Shown: positions 35,440 to 46,800 of the stretch, piece by piece
Numbering within the stretch: the stretch's first letter is position 1
How the letters are laid out: the number at the start of each line of letters is the position of its first letter
DNA from: Metaphire vulgaris
Lineage: Eukaryota > Annelida > Clitellata > Crassiclitellata > Megascolecidae
Direction: 5' to 3'
DNA: 64,000 bases
Assembly: GCA_018105865.1 (NCBI GenBank)
Contig: CM030835.1
Span: 22,490,934-22,554,933, forward strand
Notes under the pieces: model-generated
What the model was told of the DNA's origin: nothing
Database searches by the model: none
What the model saw: the letters and a program-made list of their open reading frames with translations, nothing else
Translations under genes and position numbers: made by a program

Positions 35440-36190
35440 AGCCTATTTGCAATCACTGATCGGATTTCTGTAGGCAAATTAGACATTGACCAAACCTTGG
35501 TTCTTCTGAGTGGCTGAGCTTCACATTTCGGAATGTCTTCACCAAGAAATTCTCAGCACTGTCCCATCTGATGCCGAATCGCCATTGTAGTAGTCACGTT
35601 AATATAGTTACCAAGGGAAGAAACAACAGACTTGAAATACTGTATTGGTGTTTTGCTTCATATATCATGCACCAGAATGGTTGCAGTGGCCCATACTTAC
35701 TAATAAGTCTTGAATAATGTACCATGTAATGGTGCTTGGGAGTTAAGCTTGAAGTCTCAAATATGCAAGTAAATTGAGTGAGGTACTCATGAATTAAACC
35801 TTTCATGAAACACAGCATTGACTTCAAGACAACTGGAGAAAACAATATGTCAGCATCTCTTGCAAAAGTAAATAAACCTTCCAAGTCAAATCATCTTCTT
35901 CCATGTAAGAGCCAAGAATATGTGGCAAGATATGGAACAGCTGCAATTTTTGTGATTCTTAACCACTGATAATATCAGATGCCACAGTATTATTAAAAGT
36001 ATTTGGTCTGTCATCAGTGTTTTTACTAACTTCTTCAAGGCGTTCATTAAGCACATCAACCGACACAGCCTTTACACGCACTGCTTTTAGAATTACTGTA
36101 CAGCAAATTTGGAATTACTCCCTCCAGGAGATCATGCATGATGTCAGGTGGAAAAGCAGTGCTAACATCAAAGTATGATAAATTATATAA
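35440..36190 (-). pseudogene. Decayed transposase with MHDLLEG and PKHHxxxHY motifs
   Basis: The minus strand reads FPPDIMHDLLEGVIPNLL (about 36,110-36,160), then KLQLFHILPHILGSYMEEDD (about 35,890-35,960), then LTPKHHYMVHYSRLISKYGP and FWCMIYEAKHQYS (35,594-35,884). This order is found in a family of animal DNA-transposon proteins whose name I cannot state with confidence. Stops and frameshifts interrupt it. Confidence 0.5.
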
Positions 36191-36339
36191 TCTTTGCCAA
36201 ATAAAGAGTCTGCTGGATGTTATTCCAACTAATATTGTGCTGATCTGTCTTGCTAATCTAAATTAACTTGTAGGGTATGTCTAAATTATCTGCATAATAC
36301 GAGGTAACGAGGGACTATTCCCAGATGGATTCAAAATTG

Positions 36340-37260
36340 GTTGAAGGGAAGAAGACAGAAGGTTGGCATAAGGAGTGAAATGATATCGATAAAGTATTAC
36401 TATCCAAAATTTTAAAGTTTGTCGATGATACAAAGATTTGCAGAAATATCTACTGTGATGATAATGCTAAAATTTTACAGGAGGATCTATAGAAATTGTT
36501 TCAGTGGTGTGTGGACTGGCAGATGCTTTCAATATCGACAAATGTTCTGTATTGCATGTTGAGAAATTCATGGTAATGAATAGACTATTCTTTATGGAAA
36601 GTGCTAACCACAACATATGGAGAAAGAGACTTAAGGTTATCACCCATAGAAGTATGTATTATCACAACAATGTAGGCCTTTGGAGACAGAAAAAAGTTAC
36701 AACCGAATGTTGGGAATGATGAAAAGAACAGTAGGGAGTCGAGACAAAGAAATAAGTCATCAGTAAGACCCCATCTTCACTACAGAATACTGTGTTCAAG
36801 CATGGAAACCTTACTTGAAAAAAAGATGTAAAGCTTTTATAAAAAGTGCAAAGACGAGCAACAAAGATGGACAATAGATGTCAATCATGTTATAATATAA
36901 GTAATGAAAAAGGACTTCAATATTGTGGATTGACAATATTAGAAAGGAGAACAGAGAGGGGGCTTTGATAGAAACATGCAAAATAATGACTGGGAAAGTA
37001 GATGTGCCATACGATCGATTCTTTGCATTGGCACTTTACAGCAGCACAAGAGGCCACTCATGCACATTGTTTAAACAGAGAGTGGGTGCAAGAAAGAAGA
37101 AACAATTAGTGCAAGGGTTTTTGGACAAATGGAACAGTTTGGACGAGGTGGGAGTGTGTGCATTCTGCTGCTTCATTTCAGACGTTCTTCGATGGAGAAC
37201 AAGATGAGACCAAACTAGCAAATATTGTCTCATGTTCAGGCGTAGTATGTTGAAAAGGGA
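36340..37260 (+). mobile_element. CR1/Rex1-like LINE, reverse-transcriptase half
   Basis: Across frames the region reads LKFVDDTKICRNI (an F/VDD active-site variant), LQEDL, W..DWQM, SVRPHLHY, RRATKM, then RRENREGALIETCKIMTGKV, PYDRFFALA and STRGHSCTLFKQRVGARKKK (36,923-37,207). That order matches Rex1/CR1-type elements. Frameshifts make it inactive. Confidence 0.72.
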
Positions 37261-37261
37261 C

Positions 37262-37781
37262 AAGCAGTCAAAATACATGTGTCAAGGACGAGATTGAGTA
37301 ATTTGATCCTATAATCCAGATCTACAGACCGCGGTATAATAGGCCGCACTATGTTATATTAGAACTGTTTACTCAGTTGATCATTTTATTTTTTACGTTT
37401 TCTGAAGTTCATCAAATTAATGCCTGAGACAACCCAGCTAAGCGAGTGTGCTTCGTGAGCAAGCATTTCCCTCCGAAGTCTAAGTGAAATCAAATAAGCG
37501 AAGAAACGTTTTAAAATGCAATTTGACAAAAGGGATCTCAATATAAAATATTAAGCATTTTTAGTCATTTGATAACTGTTTATCTTGTGATATTGTTTGT
37601 TTCTACTTTCAGACAATCAAAAAACTACGTGAAAGCATTTTTGTTCTTTCAGGCTACGTCACGATGAAAATAGATTTCTAAGGCGTATTTCTATGAGATG
37701 CATATAGGCCTCTAATGTAAATACAGATTTCACCCTCAACTTAAAGACGAGTATCTTTTTGATCAGTCAAATCAGATCAGA
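37262..37781 (+). promoter_or_regulatory. Presumed 5' flank and 5' UTR of the CARD gene
   Basis: This stretch separates the last LINE remnant from the proposed start codon. An in-frame TAA lies 23 codons upstream of the ATG with no in-frame ATG between. Positions 37,682-37,745 are a dispersed repeat, present inverted at 48,433-48,498. I see no convincing TATA box, so promoter assignment rests on position only. Confidence 0.3.
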
Positions 37782-37809
37782 ATGACTGATGTTTTGGAAA
37801 CTCAAAGAG
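37782..37809 (+). CDS. Exon 1 (candidate start exon)
   Basis: ATG encodes MTDVLETQR and leads after nine codons into AGAG|GTAAGT, a consensus donor in phase 1. The context is AGA-ATG-A, with a purine at -3. Joining to the next exon creates a GAT codon. It is the first in-frame ATG after an upstream TAA. Supported by phase and donor quality only; there is no homology. Confidence 0.45.
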
Positions 37810-40800
37810 GTAAGTGACACTTTCGTGTTCAGATAGTCTGCTGTGCAAAATCCTTCACTTATATTCGGTAGATCAGTGGCGCATCCTCTCTCATATACAG
37901 TATTCACAATTTGTGCAAAACCACTTATGTAGGTCTCTTTGAGGGTCTCTTTTATTTAACGACTTTGGTCACAAAAACACTTTTATATAACTAATCAATC
38001 CAGTCTTTTATACAGGTCTGATAGAGATAAAAGCACCTCTCTTCACCACAAAAGTCTCCGCCAAATCACAGGCTTGACAAAAATTTGAAATTTGAAATTA
38101 TAAAATTTTAAGCAGAGAGCCAGTGACTTAGAGCACACGCACGTTGTTCCGCACTCAGTGTTTCTTTGTCTTGCGCTTACTCTGTAATACTGAGTATTGC
38201 AGGTCCGCCGAGGGGCAGGGGCAAATGCCCGGGGGCCCGACGATTGTAAGGGGCCCCGGCGGGTGCGCACTTAAGCACAAGGCAGGGTTGGCTTTAAGTC
38301 CTTCCTGAAAAAGACCGACAAGCAAAAAAGGTCGCCACCAGTTTTTTAGAGTTTAGGGACCCCGCGACTGCTTTTTGCACAGATGCCCCGAATTTTCTCT
38401 CGGCGGCCCTGGAGTATTGTACTGTGTACAGTACAGTGAACTGATAGTTATTCATGCATCTTTTAGATTCTAAATATCATAAACTGTACAATATTTGCTT
38501 TATGATAAGCACATCACCTGAAGAGAACACAACATGATTACAGGCTAATAATTAGAATATGCACGTGATGCAGACAGCAATTCTACTGTAGCACTAGAGA
38601 AGAGTGGAGCATTAAAGAAGAATGGTGCCTAGTGGTGCATTAAAGTAATATTTTAGTTTTTTTGCAAATTCAATGTTTAAATGTAACATCCTTTCTCCAT
38701 AAGCTTGCCGGGCTATTCCATCATTTTTATAGCTGTTGTCTATGAACCTTTCATTTGAAATAACGAGCCTATTGATAACATAGTCTATATCATGATACTT
38801 GTAGGCCTATGTCTATAATGGTGTTTGTCTGTCAAGTGATCACGTAGTTCAGGACACTTGAGGCTCTGAGGCTGAGGCATTATCTGCTTAATTTTCATCA
38901 TTTTAAATTTTTGCATTGAACTGTGTCTCTTGTAAAAAAATCAGTCCCCTCCAGCGAGGTCTATCCCCCCTCCCCCAAAGGCCTGGAATCTAGATAAAAC
39001 ACTGAGTCATCTTAATAGTACAAAGGTTGCAATGGAAAGTGCTTCCAAATGAACACAAGATCAAGTCAGTATTAGAGAGAAATCAAAGGGAAAACACAAA
39101 CCATCAATTGACCAAACTGAACATGCAATTAAATTTTTTTTGGTTATACAGATTCAAATTCTAGTGAGGAAAGAACTCTGTCGTCGAGGCTGCGGGACTT
39201 TAACGTAGAACGTTAGAAAATTGATATATGTAGGGTTACTTTTGATTGATTTATGACCTAGGTTTATGTTACTGATATGACCATTGCTTGAGTCGAACTA
39301 AACGTGTGGCCATAGTAATTGGATTGGTTTTGAATTTAGATCCAGAGGTTGATTATCTGAGCATGAAAAATCAGAGAGACAAATTAATTGAGATCATGGA
39401 ATCAGAATTTGGACTTCCAGAGAAACTGTTGAAAATGAGAGCTTTATCATTCGTTCAAATCGAGGAAATTCGAAATGCACCGGCAAGACGTCGAAAGAAT
39501 GAAATGATTTTAGATTTCATTTTGCAAAGCAGAAAACATCAGGATTTGATGAAAGCATTGTCAGAATCTTTCCAAACTCATCTGGTCAATTATATCAACA
39601 GCAATGGCGGTAAGAAATATCTTCATCTCCATGATATTGATTACTATGAAGCATACATTGGGCCTACAGTATCTTATTTTAATGTAAATATAAAGGTCGA
39701 ATTGGGTACTTTGATATTAATTAAATAGACATCAGGTCGTCAACTTAAAGCGCGACGTATTGATGCCCGTTTTGTGCCGCCGTGCATGTTAATGCCCCAG
39801 AATCGAATCCAGTGTGACGGATCCTTATGCTCTACAATATCTACATGTATCAACTGAGCCATCAATACACTCCGGTTGCCCCATTTTTTCCGATTCGTCA
39901 TTAAAGAATTATTATGCTACTAGTCATGTTTATGATGAATGATGGTGATGATGATTATAATGATGATTATGGTCATCGTCATGATAATCATGCTGATTTT
40001 TCAGTACATAGATCAGAGTTTGGACTGGATTGGCCACTGACAGAAAGAGAACACGAAATTCTAAATGATAATGAGGAACAGCTGACCGAAATTCTTGATA
40101 CCTGCGAACTCCTTCACAAACTCTGTGCTAGACAAGTGATCAATGTGAAACAAAGAAATTTTATCAGTTCGAGGACATCTGATCAAACTCGGAATGAAGC
40201 GTTGCTTGGAATGATAAGACGATTAAGCAAAACTTCCTATTTAATTCTGATACAATGTCTAAAGGAAACACTTCAAACGCATATTGCGGACATTCTGGAA
40301 AATGGTGGAGGTAAATCTTTTCTAGCTTTAAGTTCAGCGTTTCTCTGCCCTGTTTCATCTGCTTACTCTTTACCTATACATTAAAAGTAAAATAAACATA
40401 TCTGAGAAAAATTGTGAACGGTTAAAATTAATTTCTATTAATTTCTTGCTGAGGCTGTCACCAAAGTAGAAAAAGTTTAGCACTATTACAATTATAATTA
40501 TCATTATTATTAGCATTTGTAGTAGAAGCAATAGTAGTAGTAGTAGCAATAGTAGTAGTAGTATTTGTTGTACTGTATTTGTAGTAGTAGTAGTGCAAGT
40601 TTAATGCTTTTATTGTCTCTGCTGAAGGTAATTTTGAAGCATCACGGGTGTTCAGTATCTTAAACGCTCATTTTTGTAGCTCTCTTACGTGTTCATGCAA
40701 CGCTGGAGACGGGCAATCTAGACGAAACAGAAACACAGATTGCCAACGAATTTACCAACTTACTCATGCAGAGGAATGTTTCAGCGGAACAGGCAAATCG

Positions 40801-43800
40801 TGTGTTAAACGCCGTGCAGTTGAATATCATTGCCGTTAAACGTGGCCAAAGCATTGTTATTTACATCTGCTGCAGAACAGAAGACGAATTGGATCGTGTT
40901 TGCAAAATGATTAATAATTCAGAGATGAAGAATTTCCTCCAACAACTCTTCAATTTATTGACTCACAATATAAACTTCAAAGTTCTTTCGGTGAAAATCT
41001 ATGAAAACGACATCAACAAAGCAAATCAGATATTTCAAAGTTAGTTTCCTGGCAATAATTCTCTAATAGACGACTGTATTAAACATGAAACCAGCTGTAA
41101 CAGGAAAAGCTTCTTTAAGTCCGCTTTATTCGTCCTAGTACTGCAATCAAGGTTTTTGCACATCTTGCATTAACCCTTTGCGTTGAACGAGGGGAAGACA
41201 TAAAATTCAGTGATGCCAGAGCAAACCTTGGTCAAACATGTCAGAAGGTTAGGTAAAACAAAATTTGTGTTAAAATTATTTTAAATTTAAATATCAAATA
41301 TGGGACTTTACAGTCCAGATGGTACAGGAGCATGCAATTACACGAAAAGTTACATGAAATTTGGAAACATAAGAACAAGATATGACGACCAAATGCAAGC
41401 ATTGTTTGATTAGAGAATGTTTCATATTGTAACTTTAGTCACAAATTGACCAAGCTAAAAGTAATTCTAATTACTGTTTGCTATTAAATATGAAACCTAC
41501 ATGGTAAAAGACATTTTTTTCACTAAAAGTTTTTGAAATTATAAAAAATTGTTTTCATGCAATAATTGAAACGTCCTAATACATATCTGAAATTAGCTAA
41601 GTTGAATAACTGATTTTCATGTAATTAATACGGGGCTGTCCACTAATTATGTCAATAATTTTTGGGCAATTTCTGACCCCTCCCCCTTGTCAACAACTGT
41701 CAACTTTCAGTTAACCCCCCATAATTACGTCAACAACTTTAGATCCCCTGATCAATGACAGGTCCCAATAACAAGGTTAATATTTTTTTGCGATGATGAC
41801 CAATTTTTCCCTTTTTCTCTCGTCGAGTGTCAAAATGTGATGGTTATGACCTTTTTGCCATGCTTTTTTCCATTAAAATAAGTAGTATTCCATGAAATTT
41901 CCTATTTTTTGATTATTTGTAAAAAGTGAAATTGTTGACGTCAACTTCTCTTGACCCCGCCCTTCCCCCTGTCAACAACTGGCAAACTTTTTCAAACCCC
42001 TCCCCCCTAAATTGTTGACGTAATTAATGAACAGCCCCTAGGTTTAGTTTAATATGAAAATATCCTTAGGAAACTTCTCAATATCCCATAAGAATGATAA
42101 GATAATCGTAATTTATCGTTAAAATTCGATTTTCTCACTGCGATAGACTATCTCGTTGCGATTGCCTATCTGACTGGGCTACAGAATGATAGCCTACTAG
42201 GTAGTGCTGAATCCTCACATACAATAATAACGGGACAATAGCGGCTAAGATTGCATAAATGTAAAGTAAAAACGTAAAAAAAGTCAGTAAATAACGCAAT
42301 TATAACGGCAATTCTTTTGTGCATTGCTGTTAAATGTCGAAAAAAATGAAAAATGGACACGTGATTTAGTACAATAAACTAAAGAGCTAGAGACTTAAAA
42401 TCTAACTTTCTAATAATAAGGAAAATCATGATGATTATGGTGTTGTACGCGTGTAAATAGGTAAGCGTTTAATGTTTGTGTTGTATAAAAACCAATGGAA
42501 CGTTTTAGCGCTTTTATTTGTTGAGTAAAAACTCACTCGTAGTGATTTCCTCGGCAATCATTCCTTCTTCATCATCAGAACTGTCTCCTGGATTAGAATT
42601 ATTCGCTTTAAATCTTCTCCTTGACAGCGGTGCTCCCTGAAAATGAGAAAAACGTGTCTGATTTATATGTTAATTTTAACGTTTTGAACATCTATAATTT
42701 TGCATAGACAATCCATCAATCAATCAATCAATCAATCAACTTCTATGGCGCCACTATCATAATGCCCAGGGCATCAGCCGATGGCGCACCAAATCCAAAA
42801 AGAATTAGAGCCAGGTCAATCCAGAAGATCAGTCAGAACAGCGGGGGAGCAATCTAAGGGGGATAAGCCAAGTCAAACAGCTAAGTTTTAAGACCAGATC
42901 TAAAAGATGATACATTCTTAGTTATATGAAGTGATATTGGTAACAAATTCCAAAGCTTAGGGTCACACACTGAGAAACAACTATAGTGCCAATGACTGTG
43001 CGAGAATAAGGAACAACAAATGAAAGTCCTGCCGAATACCTAGTGGATTGAGCAGTAGGTCGAGGGATTAGTCGCATCTTAATCCAGCGTTAATACTGAG
43101 ATTGAATGTGAATTAGCAAAGAGACTTTGATAGCTTCTTATTTTTTAAGCGATAATCTATCGTCGAAATTGGTATTATAGGCCTATAACTTATAAGAGTC
43201 AACAAAGAAATCAATACCAATGGACATAATGTTTTTGCTGGATCTTTCAGTGTGCTGATATTTCTATGGTGATTCCGGCTCGCGGTCTCATCGCGCGACC
43301 GGCAGTCGGGCGGCCCCCAACGCCCGCTCGGTTTTCCGATCGCCCTCCGCCGCCGTCTGCCTGATCGACGACGTTTCTTTGACTTTCCAATTCACAGCCA
43401 TCAAACGAGGTGTGCGCGGCTGCCGAGGAGACCGAATACCGAGGATGGCCGCTCCTCAACACAGGGTCCCGATATTCTTCGTCTGACGTCTCTCTGTCTG
43501 TAATGGTTCCGGCCTCTTCCGAAAGGCCCTTTAACTGGCTCCTCTTATCGCTGGCCACCGCTTGGTCTCGGCGCCTTAAGCGATTTCTGTACATATTTTT
43601 GGCCACAGGCTTCTACTTTGTATTACGCCTTTTCATTCTAGGTAACTTCCGATCTTTTGAAGACAAGCGGCGATGTCTTTCCTCTGTTGCGGCTTCTTAG
43701 CACGCTTGGTTTCGTCTGCACTCGCTCCTAGACGGGCAGCGGCTTCTATTTTTTCTCAGCGGTTTCATTCACGTCTATGTCTGCCGTGCCTGACTGGACG

Positions 43801-46800
43801 GCAGTCCCGTCTCCTCCTTCAGCTATTTCAAGCCGATTCCTGTTCTCTTATAGACAGCCAGGTGTCTGTCTCTCCTGGACGGCGGTTCCGTCTCTTCCTT
43901 CAGCTTCACCACAAACCGGTGTCTAACGTGCCTGAATGGGCGGCGATCCACTCGTTTCCACGACGGTCAATTCACCAAACTTGCTCCCCGCGCTCCGACA
44001 GGCGGGCGTCTGTCTCCTATCTTCTTGGCTCAGAGTTGACCTCCTCGGTGCCTATGCGACCAAAGGTTAGGCCTTTTTCATCACAGCCAAGATTCACCTT
44101 ATCGACAATGTGCTGTGACTCCTTTGGCACAGCGACTTCAAAAATACACAAATGCAGCTTCCTTTGTATTGGTTTATTTATTTATTAACAAACCAAACAG
44201 CAATGACAACAATGGCAACAGTGGCAACACTGGTAACACGGACGAAAACGCGCTGGCTAAAGACGCGCCTTCGTTTCACCAATGACTAGCGCCACACGAA
44301 AAGTGGACTCGTTAACCTTTAATACATCAAAGTATGAAACAATAAGCATTTAGCACTTTATCGCGCCCCAAAACTAATCCGCTTTCAATTCGCTGTGCTT
44401 CGCTCTATTGTCCATGATAGTAGCAACGAAACCCCGAATAATACATGTGTGCCAGATAATAGGGAATTTTCATAGTTTTAAATTTTATGATGGGAGCTTA
44501 GGCGGATTTTGCAACAGCAGTCTGTTTTCGCCTATCATTCGTCAATTGGAAAAGCTAGGGACCCACCAGACAGCGTAATCGTTAGCGGTGCTAAGTGACT
44601 TTGTCTACGGCCTGCACCTGGTCAATCAATCCTGATAGTCGGTAGGTGGCGCCGCATGTGGCTGCATAGAATTCCGACCGTGTGATTTAATGCTTTATTT
44701 TCGGATTATTTTCTCTTTTGGTTCCTCACGATGCACTGAAATTCGTATTGTTTGACTGTTCATCTGGAAATAGATCTAATTTAATATTTATTCGAGCGAT
44801 TTCGGTGGAATTTTGGAAGAACTGTTCTATCGTATCTTCAACACCGTTAACATTTTGAAAATCACCGTTAATCAAGATGGCTGCCGCTGCGTTTCTCAGC
44901 TGGAATCTTGTAGTTGCTGAACGTTCATTTCCTTTTCTTGTCAACCGTTCGTTTTTCACGCTGAATTTTTCAAGTTGGAGGTCAGAGCGGTTCACTCTGT
45001 TGCACGTTGAAGTCTAGTGTTCTAACTGTATCGGCGGATATAAAGAATCTGGAATTTGGCTAGACATTGGGTCATACATGCTGACACGAGATCTGTTGTT
45101 GTGCCTGAAGTCGTCTCGAGTCACCCTCGATGCCTCGGTACGACATACCATCGCCCAGCTGCGATTAGCTAGGCGTGGCTGCCGTGCGGGAAAAAATCGT
45201 AGACGCAGACCCACTTTACACTCTAGCTATGCCTATCCACAGGCACAGCAGGTCGCCTGCACCTGTGACCACAGTCGCTATCGCCGATCTTGCGATCATC
45301 AGTTGATACCGATTATTATCGGTAACCGTGCGAGGAATCGTGCTGTTTCACCACACTTCCACAACGAAGCACTAGCGAAAAAACGTTCCTTAACACCAAT
45401 TCGGAGGATTAGTAACTCTGACATGCATTCGAAGTTTGGAGTTTTTAACGCTCGTTCCATCGCAAACAAATTCTTGTCGATATCGTCATGGATAGTCGAT
45501 CAGGACCTGTGCTTTGCCGCCATCGTAGAGACGTGGCATTTCTCATCTGACAGTCCGGATTTATTAGCATGCGCTCCGTCTGGCTACTCCTTTATGGAAT
45601 GTGCGCGCCCTACTCATGATGATACGTATATTGTGACAAACCACGGCGGGGTGTGTCTCTTCTATCGTGCGACGTATAAAGCACGCAGAATTGACACCCC
45701 TATCTACCCGACTTTCGAGCACCTCTGCGTCCACCTTGACGGTGGTGGACTCAACCTGCTCGTCGTCGTATTGTATAGACCTGGTTCTCAGCGAGCAACT
45801 GATTGCTTTCTGAACGATATTGCCGACCTGCTAGAGAGAGTAGTCACGTTCATGGCGCCACTAATGCTTCTCGGCGACCTGAATCTACACCTCGATACGC
45901 CAGACGATCCTCTGTCGGCCAAATTTGTTTCACTTCTCGACATATACAGCCTGAAACAGAGGATCTACTCACCGACACATTCTGCGGGACATACACTTGA
46001 TGTCATCATCACCCGACAGGACGTTGATGTCATAAACTTATGCGTCGATCCACCCGGGATTCTCTCAGATCATTCTCTGATCACCGCTGCGTTACGGCGT
46101 TCTGACCGGGACAATCATACAAGGGCACGCTGCGTCCAACGTCGCTCATGGCGACAATTCGACATCGATGCTTTCTCTTCTGATCTTCATCAGCTCGTCG
46201 AATCGGTCATCCAGTCCCCTGTACCTGATGTCAACGGCCTCTTCTCGCTTTATGACACTGCCATGAGAAACCTGATTGATAAGCATGCACCACTTCGAAC
46301 TGTCCAGACATCCAGACGGCATTCTGCTCCATGGTTCGACGAAGATTGTCGTGCTGCTAAAGCCAAGAGACGTCAACTTGAAAGACATTACAGGCGCCTT
46401 CTGACGCCTGATACACTGGAGGCTTGGCGAATACACTCAAAGATAGTCCGGCAACTTTTCCAAGACAAATTCAAGCAGTACTGGACGCGGGAAATTCAAA
46501 GCTGCGGAGGAAATAGTCGAGCGATCTGGGCTAAAGTTGATCGGCTTGCCAAACCGCCTCCGACCTCTGTATCACACTTCAAGGTCAATGACTTTGCTTT
46601 TTTTTTTTACGGAGAAGATTGCTCGAATTCGTGAGCAGACATCTAATGCACCTGAGGTGGAGATCGTTAAAAGACAAACCCCGCCTTTCTCTTTCTATCC
46701 GGTAACACCAACTGAGATCAAAGCTCTGTTATCAAAGTTGCCAAACAAGCAATGCTCGCTTGATCCGATCCCTACCTGGCTGTTACGTGAGGTTGCTGAT

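Noticed and set aside
39288..39339. Start of the first CARD at an in-frame non-ATG codon
   Set aside because: There is no ATG here, and the acceptor TTTTGAATTTAG at 39,339 with matching phase is a better explanation.
39613..39728. Continuation of the first CARD frame past the donor at 39,610
   Set aside because: The frame stays open into the intron by chance; conservation with the 59,690 exon stops at the donor and the next exon matches in phase.
43673..44188. 171-codon plus-strand frame in GC-rich insert
   Set aside because: Low-complexity Ser/Arg/Leu composition, internal tandem repeats and a competing minus-strand frame; kept only as an unexplained region.
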